The position numbers and the translations under genes are program-made. The notes below the pieces were generated by a model. That model did not search any database, was not told the DNA's origin, and worked only from the letters and a program-made list of their open reading frames with translations. A stretch of DNA of 20,163 nt from Chloroflexota bacterium (GTDB lineage: Bacteria > Chloroflexota > Anaerolineae > Anaerolineales > Anaerolineaceae): contig JAKOSR010000037.1 in NCBI GenBank assembly GCA_029777225.1, positions 1 through 20,163 of the forward strand, given 5' to 3'. This document shows, piece after piece, positions 14,301 through 20,163 of this stretch (position 1 is its first letter; each line of letters begins with the position of its first letter).

Positions 14301-14960
14301 TTAGGCCATGTCGTAGCGCTCGACCTTAATCTGGGAGGCTGGCACTTCAAGCGCCGCCAGGTTGCGATCCATTGCGGCCAGCATGGGCTTGGGGCCACAA
14401 ATGAAGTAGAACAGTTCCTTGTAGTTTTCAGGCAAAATACTCGCCATCAAATCCTTGGTGATGTATCCCTTGCAGGGGCAATCAGCGCGCTGGGGTTTTT
14501 CCAACACCTGGACGAACTCAAGGTTCATGCGCTTTTCCAAGGAGGCAAATTCCTGCTGGTAGAGCGCGGTATCCTCGCACAGGTCCCCGTAGAACAGGTA
14601 AACCGGGCGTTTGTCGCCACGATCGGCCAGAGTATTGAGGACGCTCATCATGGGCGCCAGACCGATACCGCCAGCGAGCAGCACCATGCCTTTTTGAGTA
14701 ATCGGAAGGTTGGTGTTGAACGCGCCGTAAGGGCCATCCACGAACACGCGGTCACCGGGTTTGAGGGCGGGGATCTTCTTGGTAAAGTCGCCAACGGCTT
14801 TGATCGAGAAGCGCAATTTCCCTTCCGGTGCTTCCGCGCTGCCAGAGATGGAGAAGGGGTTGCGGCTGATGATGAAGGGCGATTTAGCCACGCTAATCCA
14901 GGCGATTTGACCGGCCTCAAACTTGAAACCCTTATGTCCCTTTGGCTTGAGGTTGAGGGA
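14301..14960 (-). pseudogene. C-terminal FAD/NAD(P)-binding half of a ferric-reductase-like flavoprotein, cut off by TAG
   Basis: This stretch continues in the same frame as the membrane gene upstream, after the TAG at 14961-14963. It starts SLNLKPKGHKGFKFEAGQIAWIS, the first strand of an FNR-type FAD domain, so the reading frame was one gene. SRNPFSIS is the flavin-binding R-x-x-x-[ST] motif. GDRVFVDGPYG and LLAGGIGLAPMMSVL follow as the nucleotide-binding glycine-rich loop. FICGPKPML is the usual C-terminal NAD(P)H-binding block. A downstream GTG at 14891 could restart translation but would omit the first FAD strands. The product would pass electrons between NAD(P)H and the haem-bearing membrane half. 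Without readthrough the protein is split. A TGG-to-TAG change is likely, since relatives often have Trp here. Confidence 0.8.
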
Positions 14961-15602
14961 CTAGGTGTCGCGGCTCTCGGCAACGACCGACTCGACTTCG
15001 TAGGGCTTGGAGGCTACGAGTAGGGGATGAATCAAGCGGATCCACAAGGCAATGACCACCCAGATTGCGATTTCGATGATCCAGACCCACTTAAACAACG
15101 GTCGGCTCATGTAGTAATCGACTTTGAACAGGTGGATCATGCCAAAAATGAGGATCGCCAGGGTGAAGAGATCGTGCAAAACCAGCCAGAGCGTGTAGCT
15201 TAGCTTAAGCTTCAGCCGCGCGACGGAGGTCACGCCGATGAGCACCAAGCCAGCCAGGCCAATCCAGCCGGCTACAACTGTCCAACCCCAAATCGGGCGC
15301 ATGACCATGCTGGTCACAATCAGGATGAGAGGATGAACCAACACCAACCCGATGGAAACCAACGAGAGCTTGTGATGGACGCGGTAAACCGCGTCCATAT
15401 CCAGGACCACAGCCATGAAGAACAACTTGCCGATCTGGCTAAGCTGCGTGCCGGCCAGCGCCAGGCCCAAAGCGCCCAACAAGACCGAGACATTGATTAA
15501 TATATTGCGGTTTTGCCACTCCACCAACATCGCCACCACCGGCGCCAGTATCAGCGCGAAGAAGACGATGTAGAACAGCACCCGCTTGGTTGAAGCTTTC
15601 AT
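14961..15602 (-). CDS. Ferric-reductase-like transmembrane haem domain (N-terminal half of a split flavoprotein)
   Basis: About six hydrophobic spans are visible (FYIVFFALILAPVVAML, ISVLLGALGLALAG-type, ending IEIAIWVVIALWIRLI). Haem-ligand histidines appear as paired motifs: YRVHHKLSLVSIGLVLVHPLI and LVLHDLFTLAILIFGMIHLF. These are typical of the ferric-reductase/NOX-like b-type domain. The fragment is 213 residues and ends at TAG (14961-14963) just before the FAD domain; full relatives have about 430 residues, the length obtained if the TAG is read through. The start ATG at 15602 has AGGA 6 bases upstream; a TTG at 15605 was rejected. It follows the cytochrome gene by about 31 bases, so the two are co-transcribed and probably exchange electrons. 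Confidence 0.82.
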   Translation of the reverse strand: MKASTKRVLFYIVFFALILAPVVAMLVEWQNRNILINVSVLLGALGLALAGTQLSQIGKLFFMAVVLDMDAVYRVHHKLSLVSIGLVLVHPLILIVTSMVMRPIWGWTVVAGWIGLAGLVLIGVTSVARLKLKLSYTLWLVLHDLFTLAILIFGMIHLFKVDYYMSRPLFKWVWIIEIAIWVVIALWIRLIHPLLVASKPYEVESVVAESRDT

Positions 15603-15636
15603 CAAATTTCCTAACTATCTATGCCAATCCGTGGGA

Positions 15637-16770
15637 TTACGGACGGGTCAGACCAGCGGTCGTGACGCCACTCTTCGCGGCCAAATCCTCGATGGAGTCG
15701 TACATCAGCTGCAGGGCGTACTTGGCGTTATGCACGTAGGCACCGGGTTCCTTGGTGACGAACATCAGGTTGTAGGCAGCCTTGAGCATGCGGGGTGTGA
15801 AGCCCTTGAACTGGTTCGGGAAGGCGGCTTCGTCTTCACCGATAGTGCCATCGGCATTGGTGTCGATATAAGCGTAAGGGTAGGCTTCGGGATTGAAACC
15901 GAACATTTGGCCAGTCACAGCCGCGGAGTAGCCGCCCAGGGCCTTGATGAGCAGGGCGCGCATGCCTTCGATTTCATCATAAATCGGTTCCACGGTGCCG
16001 TCGCCATCATAGTCGACCTTGGACATCGAGACGGTCTTGTAATCTGCGTAGCTATTGACGCCAGCATGGCAGCTGGAGCAGATGGTGGCCTGGCCCTCGG
16101 GGGGTGTCTGCAGGTGGGTGCTGTGGGGATCATGGCACTCGACGCAGGTGTTGACGGTATCGGAGTGCTCGAAGGTACCAACGTAGGACTTGCCGTCGTA
16201 CTGGAAGCCGGAATTGCCATCGGCGCCGGCGTGCACGGCAGCGGCCGCAAAGTAGTGGGCGCCCATCATCGTGGAGTCCGCGATGACTTCATCATCAGGC
16301 AGCCCAGCCGCTTTTTTGGCGACATCAGGACCAGAGCCCATGCCACTGTGGCAGGTCATACAGGTGGTGCTGGAGCCGGTATCGGCGAGGGTCGTCCCGG
16401 AGGGCAGAGCCACGGTGGTCATCGCCGCTGCGGCGGAACTGTGGCAGGCGGTACAGGAGACAGGGTCGTTGATTTGCGCGGCGACGTCAACCTTGCCTAC
16501 AGTGGAGCCATCAGCGCCGAAATAATCACGCGCGCCGTCTGTGCTGTGGCATTTGGCGCAGGTGGGGGGAATTTCAGCGGGATCGCTCTCGTTCCAGTGG
16601 GTAAAAGCTTCGGACGCGGCATCCGCGTGACCGGATTTTTCCCATTTCGCGGTGATGTCCTGGACGGACACACCTTCTTCTTCGACGGCGGCTTTGGTTG
16701 AGCAGCCAACCCAAACAACCAGGCCAAGCGCCACAACCAACAGTAGAACAAATAAAGTGCGTTTTTTCAT
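15637..16770 (-). CDS. Five-haem c-type cytochrome lipoprotein
   Basis: This 377-residue exported cytochrome has an N-terminal signal ending in VVWVGC, so Cys23 is probably lipidated. Five CxxCH haem-binding motifs are present: CAKCH (71-75), CTACH (106-110), CMTCH (137-141), CVECH (209-213) and CSSCH (231-235). The region after residue 250 has two acidic, EF-hand-like loops (DYDGDGTVEP and DTNADGTIGEDE) and no further haem sites. It likely carries electrons outside the membrane, between the haem-flavin membrane reductase encoded next and an external donor or acceptor. The ribosome site is GGAGAGGAAT directly before the ATG. Expression probably comes from the consensus promoter at 16820-16849. 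It heads the operon. The substrate is unknown. Confidence 0.92.
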   Translation of the reverse strand: MKKRTLFVLLLVVALGLVVWVGCSTKAAVEEEGVSVQDITAKWEKSGHADAASEAFTHWNESDPAEIPPTCAKCHSTDGARDYFGADGSTVGKVDVAAQINDPVSCTACHSSAAAAMTTVALPSGTTLADTGSSTTCMTCHSGMGSGPDVAKKAAGLPDDEVIADSTMMGAHYFAAAAVHAGADGNSGFQYDGKSYVGTFEHSDTVNTCVECHDPHSTHLQTPPEGQATICSSCHAGVNSYADYKTVSMSKVDYDGDGTVEPIYDEIEGMRALLIKALGGYSAAVTGQMFGFNPEAYPYAYIDTNADGTIGEDEAAFPNQFKGFTPRMLKAAYNLMFVTKEPGAYVHNAKYALQLMYDSIEDLAAKSGVTTAGLTRP

Positions 16771-16819
16771 ATTCCTCTCCGAGTCTAAATATGATGGGGT
16801 TAGTAATACTACAAAAAAG

Positions 16820-16849
16820 ATTATAAATGTGAAGGGGTCAAGCTGTCAA
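16820..16849 (-). promoter_or_regulatory. Consensus sigma-70 promoter of the cytochrome-flavoprotein operon
   Basis: On the minus strand, perfect TTGACA (16844-16849) and TATAAT (16820-16825) are separated by 18 bases. It lies about 50 bases upstream of the cytochrome ATG. Exact matches to both boxes suggest strong, constitutive transcription. Confidence 0.78.
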
Positions 16850-17140
16850 TGTGAAAAAACACACAATCTTGTGAAAATTATATAAAATAGAAATATATCT
16901 AAAATATTATTTAACTGGGAAATTAACGGAAAACACGCCCATATATGGCACTTTATGCGCTAAAACCGACATCTGCACGTACCAGCAGGGGCGAGGGGCC
17001 AGGTCGGCCCAAAACTACCTGGATGCGATTCGTGGAACGAGGGTTTTTGCTTACATCCCTACAGGCAGGGTCCGTTTTTCGGTCGGATTTACTACCAAAC
17101 AAACCAGGTCCACCTCGGGGAATTGCTTTGTGGATACAGG

Positions 17141-17170
17141 TTGCAATCGACCAGGAAATATTCGTATAAT
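17141..17170 (+). promoter_or_regulatory. Promoter of the ABC transporter operon
   Basis: TTGCAA (17141-17146) and a perfect TATAAT (17165-17170) have an 18-bp spacer. The ATG lies 24 bases past the -10, leaving a short leader with AGGAG at 17184-17188. Confidence 0.68.
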
Positions 17171-17194
17171 TTATTAAATTACAAGGAGTATTAC

Positions 17195-18139
17195 ATGGCA
17201 CCCATACTTGAAGCCCGCCATCTGGTCAAGCAATTTGGCGACCTGAAGGCGGTAAATGACGTCAGCTTTGAAGTTGAACAGGGCACCATCTTTTCCCTGC
17301 TTGGACCAAATGGCGCGGGTAAAACCACCACCATTTCCATGCTTTCCACACTCATCAAACCCACCAGCGGGGACGCGCTCATCGATGGGTTTTCCATCAC
17401 CCGCCAGTCGGTTGAGGTCAGGCGCGCCATTGGTGTGGTCCCCCAGGAAATCGCGCTCTACGAAGACCTGACCGCCATGGAAAACCTGGTCTTCTGGGGC
17501 CAAATGTACGGCCTCTCAGGCCAGGCCCTGCGCGCCCGGATTGGGGAGGTGTTGGACCAAATCGACCTGCGCGACCGCGCCAGGGAGCGGATAAAGACTT
17601 ACTCCGGGGGCATGAAACGCCGCGTCAACATTGGCGTCGGCCTGCTGCACAAGCCCCGGCTGCTCTTCATGGACGAGCCCACCGTCGGCATTGACCCCCA
17701 GTCCAGGCGTGCTATCCTCGACTCGGTAAAGACCCTGCGGGATGGCGGCATGACCATCCTCTACACCACGCATTACATGGAGGAGGCCGAGGAGCTCTCC
17801 GACCGGGTGGGCATCATTGACCACGGCCAGCTGATTGCCCTCGGCACCCAGGCTGAACTGACCGCGCGCGTGGGTGAGACGGATACGCTCATCCTGCACC
17901 TTGGGGAGAACGAGGACCCCCACCACCTGGTGGAGGCCCTGGCCACCATCCCCGGCGTGCTAAAGGTCAACCCATTGGATAGCCAGGTCTCTATCATCGC
18001 CACTTCAGCGGAGGAAATCCTGGCGCTGGTGGTTGGCAAGGCCAACGAGCTGGGCACGCGCATCCACTCCGTGGACATGCGCGAACCCAACCTGGAAGCA
18101 GTCTTCCTGCACCTCACCGGCCGCGCCTTGCGGGATTGA
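17195..18139 (+). CDS. ABC transporter ATP-binding protein (ABC-2 exporter type)
   Basis: This 314-residue ATPase powers the membrane permeases encoded next. Walker A is GPNGAGKT, and the Q-loop is VVPQEIALYEDLT. The signature is YSGGMKRR, a variant of LSGGQ. Walker B with catalytic Glu is LLFMDEPTVGID, and the H-loop is TTHYMEEAEEL. The last 75 residues form a regulatory tail ending EPNLEAVFLHLTGRALRD, the common terminus of DrrA/CcmA-like drug and lipid exporters. Start chosen at 17195 with AGGAG 6 bases upstream; a GTG at 17123 would extend over the promoter. The permease gene begins 4 bases after its stop. The exported substrate is not clear. Confidence 0.93.
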   Translation: MAPILEARHLVKQFGDLKAVNDVSFEVEQGTIFSLLGPNGAGKTTTISMLSTLIKPTSGDALIDGFSITRQSVEVRRAIGVVPQEIALYEDLTAMENLVFWGQMYGLSGQALRARIGEVLDQIDLRDRARERIKTYSGGMKRRVNIGVGLLHKPRLLFMDEPTVGIDPQSRRAILDSVKTLRDGGMTILYTTHYMEEAEELSDRVGIIDHGQLIALGTQAELTARVGETDTLILHLGENEDPHHLVEALATIPGVLKVNPLDSQVSIIATSAEEILALVVGKANELGTRIHSVDMREPNLEAVFLHLTGRALRD

Positions 18140-18143
18140 ACAC

Positions 18144-19397
18144 ATGGACTTCAAGCGTTTGTTCATCATTGCCTTCAAAGACCTGCGCCTCATCTTCCGC
18201 GATCGCTCGGCGCTGGTGCTCATGTTGCTGGCTCCTTTTGTGTTAACCCTGGGCATGGGTGCCCTCACAGGCCGTTTCTCCGGTGCCGGGACTTCCACCT
18301 TCGAAGATATCCCGTTCCAGGTGGTCAACCAGGACCAGGGTGAGCTCGCCGCCGCCCTCATTCAGGTTTTTGAATCGGAGGACCTGGCCGCGTTGCTCGC
18401 GCCCGAGATAATTACTGACCCGGTTGCCGGACGCCAGGCCGTGGATTCCGATAAAAGCGCCGCGTTTATCCTCATCCCCGCGGGCTTTAGCGCCAGCGTG
18501 CTCAGCCCCCAGGCCCCCAACAGCGTGCCACCCCAAATAGAATTTTATGAAAACCCCACCCGACCCAATAGTGCCGGCCTGCTGCGTTCCATCCTTGACC
18601 AGTTCCTGGCCCAGGTGGAAATTGGCCGTGTCTCCGCCCAGGTGGTGGTGACCCAACTGCTGCAGCACGGCCTGATTGCCCCCGCCCAGGCAGCTGAAAT
18701 CGGTAAAAAGGTCGGGGTAAACCTGGCCACCCGTGGCGCGGCTGACGTATCCGCCCAGATTGAGGTTAACCAGGAAGTCAACGAGGCCCCCAAGTTTGAC
18801 ATCCTGGCCTACATGGCTCCGGGCATGGCGATGATGTTCCTGATGTTCACGGTCACTTATGGCGCCCGCTCCCTGCTCGTTGAGAACAGGGATGGCACCC
18901 TGCAACGTATGTTGGTGGCCCCCACCAGCGCGGCCAATGTTTTGGGCGGTAAATTTGCCGGCATCTTCCTCACAGCCGTGGCCCAGCTGCTCATCCTGAT
19001 AGGTGGCACCTCGCTACTCTTTCGGCTGCAATGGGGCGACCCCCTGGCCGTGTGGCTTCTTATCCTGGCTGCCGCGGTTGGTGCCACGGGCTGGGGTGTG
19101 TTCTTTGCCGCCCTGCTGAAAACACCCGGGCAGGTGGCGGCCACCGGCTCCGCGGTGATGCTGCTTTTTGGCCTGCTGGGAGGCAGCTTTTTTGATATTT
19201 CCATCTTGCCCGGGCCCATCCAGGTTTTCAACAAGATAACCCCCAACGCCTGGGCCAATGCCGGTTTTAGCACCCTTTCCGCTGGTGGCGGGCTGCGGGA
19301 TATTCAGCCTAACATCCTGGCCCTCCTGGTGATGGGCCTGGTGCTTTTTGGCGTGGCCAGCGTATGGATTAGCCGGCGCGGCCTGGGCAGGAAGTGA
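18144..19397 (+). CDS. ABC-2 type permease, first subunit
   Basis: The 417-residue product has the ABC-2 membrane layout. An N-terminal span (SALVLMLLAPFVLTLGMGALTG) is followed by a large extracytoplasmic domain (residues about 45-225, e.g. ILIPAGFSASVL), then about five C-terminal spans starting AYMAPGMAMMFLMF. The ENRDGTLQRMLVAPTSAANVLGGK loop between spans is the typical coupling motif (relatives: E-x-x-x-G-T-x-x-x-x-x-x-P). The start at 18144 follows the ATPase stop by 4 bases, and an in-frame upstream extension was rejected because it would overlap the ATPase gene by more than 100 bases. It probably pairs with the second permease as a heterodimer. Confidence 0.9.
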   Translation: MDFKRLFIIAFKDLRLIFRDRSALVLMLLAPFVLTLGMGALTGRFSGAGTSTFEDIPFQVVNQDQGELAAALIQVFESEDLAALLAPEIITDPVAGRQAVDSDKSAAFILIPAGFSASVLSPQAPNSVPPQIEFYENPTRPNSAGLLRSILDQFLAQVEIGRVSAQVVVTQLLQHGLIAPAQAAEIGKKVGVNLATRGAADVSAQIEVNQEVNEAPKFDILAYMAPGMAMMFLMFTVTYGARSLLVENRDGTLQRMLVAPTSAANVLGGKFAGIFLTAVAQLLILIGGTSLLFRLQWGDPLAVWLLILAAAVGATGWGVFFAALLKTPGQVAATGSAVMLLFGLLGGSFFDISILPGPIQVFNKITPNAWANAGFSTLSAGGGLRDIQPNILALLVMGLVLFGVASVWISRRGLGRK

Positions 19398-19404
19398 GCC
19401 GTTA

Positions 19405-20163
19405 GTGCGTAAAACCCTCGCCATCATCCTGAAAGATATCCGTCTGCGTTTTGCCAGCCCGGTGGAATGGCTCTTTTTCCTCATTCTGCCTGTCATTTTC
19501 ATCTTTATCCTCAGCGGTGGCACGGCTCCCCTTGAAGATAACCGGCTGGGATTGTTGACCGTGGACCAGGTCCAATCGCCGCTATCCCAGTCGCTCCTGG
19601 CGGAACTGGAAAAGTCCAGCTCGGTGCGCCCAATCCCCACGGAGCTGCAGGACGCGCTGGACCAGCTCTCCGCGCGCCAGGCTTCCTCCGTTTTGATTAT
19701 CCCCGCGGGTTTCACGTCCGAGGCCTTGCGGGCGGGCACAGCCCATTTGGACCTCCGCCAGCAGAAAAACAACCTCAACGCAATGGTGCAGGAGCAGGCG
19801 GTTCAAACCGCCCTGGGCCGCGTGAGCGGCCTGGTGGAAATCGCCACCGAGAGCATCGCCCAGGCTGAAGCCATCCGCCCCTTTGAGAGCGACGCGGCCC
19901 GCCAGGCCTATTTTGACCAAGCGCTCCAGGCCGCCGGCGAGCAAATGGCCGCCGCGCCTCACCGCGTCGTCGTGGTGCGGGGTGGCACGCAGGATAGCAT
20001 TGAATACGACCCGCGCGCCAATAGCACTGCCGGCCAGATGATTACCTGGGTCTTCATCCCCCTGATTGGGCTGAGCGCCATGTTTGCCATGGAACGGGCT
20101 GGTGGCACGCTGCGCCGCCTGCTGGTCACGCCGACAACACGCGCGCATTACCTCAGCGGCACC
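19405..20163 (+). CDS. ABC-2 type permease, second subunit, 3' end outside the window
   Basis: The frame is open from a GTG at 19405 to the window edge (253 codons). It begins RKTLAIILKDIRLRFASP, then a membrane span (WLFFLILPVIFIFILSGG), an extracytoplasmic domain with VLIIPAGFTSEAL like that of the first permease, a second span (ITWVFIPLIGLSAMFA) and the coupling loop MERAGGTLRRLLVTPTTRAHYLSG. It is a paralogue of the preceding gene, 7 bases downstream, so the exporter is likely one ATPase with two different permeases. Start codon choice is uncertain (AGGAA 11 bases upstream). Confidence 0.87.
   Translation, partial: MRKTLAIILKDIRLRFASPVEWLFFLILPVIFIFILSGGTAPLEDNRLGLLTVDQVQSPLSQSLLAELEKSSSVRPIPTELQDALDQLSARQASSVLIIPAGFTSEALRAGTAHLDLRQQKNNLNAMVQEQAVQTALGRVSGLVEIATESIAQAEAIRPFESDAARQAYFDQALQAAGEQMAAAPHRVVVVRGGTQDSIEYDPRANSTAGQMITWVFIPLIGLSAMFAMERAGGTLRRLLVTPTTRAHYLSGT

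Larger units (their letters stand above)
16771..17194. other. Divergent intergenic region between the cytochrome operon and the ABC genes
   Basis: About 424 bases contain the promoter of the cytochrome operon (minus) and that of the ABC operon (plus), listed separately. Between them are an A+T-rich block (16860-16930) and a G+C-rich block (16970-17130) with no open frame worth calling. No RNA gene or clear operator was recognised. Confidence 0.5.

Noticed and set aside
14961..14963. TAG reassigned as a sense codon in this organism
   Set aside because: parB ends with TAG at 13136-13138 exactly where the family and a terminator predict its end, so TAG is a normal stop here.
16970..17130. Possible tRNA or small RNA in the G+C-rich block before the ABC genes
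   Set aside because: No cloverleaf, anticodon arm or T-loop sequence could be placed.

Overview
The window looks like a chromosome or large-replicon segment from a member of the Chloroflexota, probably Anaerolineae. This is inferred from style only: moderately high G+C, a lipoprotein with a long Pro/Thr spacer, a five-heme lipoprotein cytochrome, and mixed ordinary and plasmid-like genes. No rRNA or tRNA gene was found to confirm it.

Left part (1-7642). The window opens with a broken junction. The tail of an SGNH/AlgJ-type protein runs out of frame into an acetate-CoA-ligase-type adenylating enzyme that lacks its N-terminus. The ligase is coupled to a 77-residue carrier protein and an MBOAT acyltransferase. 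Together they form a Dlt-like activate-carry-transfer module for acylating a cell-surface polymer. Then come, on the minus strand, a Pro/Thr-rich lipoprotein and a bacterioferritin with every ferroxidase ligand; on the plus strand, a PlsC-type acyltransferase carrying a zinc ribbon; and on the minus strand, a mannose-1-phosphate guanylyltransferase. Clear hairpin terminators separate these units.

Central part (7700-14250). This is the most unusual region. A 713-residue protein of unknown family and an ExeA-like AAA ATPase are transcribed leftward. A ParA/ParB pair is transcribed rightward from a shared 196-bp divergent region. The 713-residue gene contains five direct repeats at exactly 33-bp spacing, next to an A+T-rich stretch. 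The same 14-mer recurs once, perfectly, in the noncoding DNA beyond parB. A perfect 16-bp palindrome, TGTGCCCATGGGCACA, occurs three times: inside the 713-residue gene, between parA and parB, and beyond parB. I read this as a plasmid-like replication and segregation module: a candidate initiator with an internal iteron origin, and a ParABS system with a non-canonical parS. The function is inferred; the repeats and palindromes are directly visible. About 1.1 kb of non-coding DNA follows parB.

Right part (14250-20163). A minus-strand operon under a consensus sigma-70 promoter encodes a five-heme c-type cytochrome lipoprotein and a ferric-reductase-like transmembrane flavoprotein. The flavoprotein is cut by a single in-frame TAG between its membrane and FAD/NAD domains. 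The plus strand then carries an ABC exporter: one ATPase and two ABC-2 permeases, the second running off the window.
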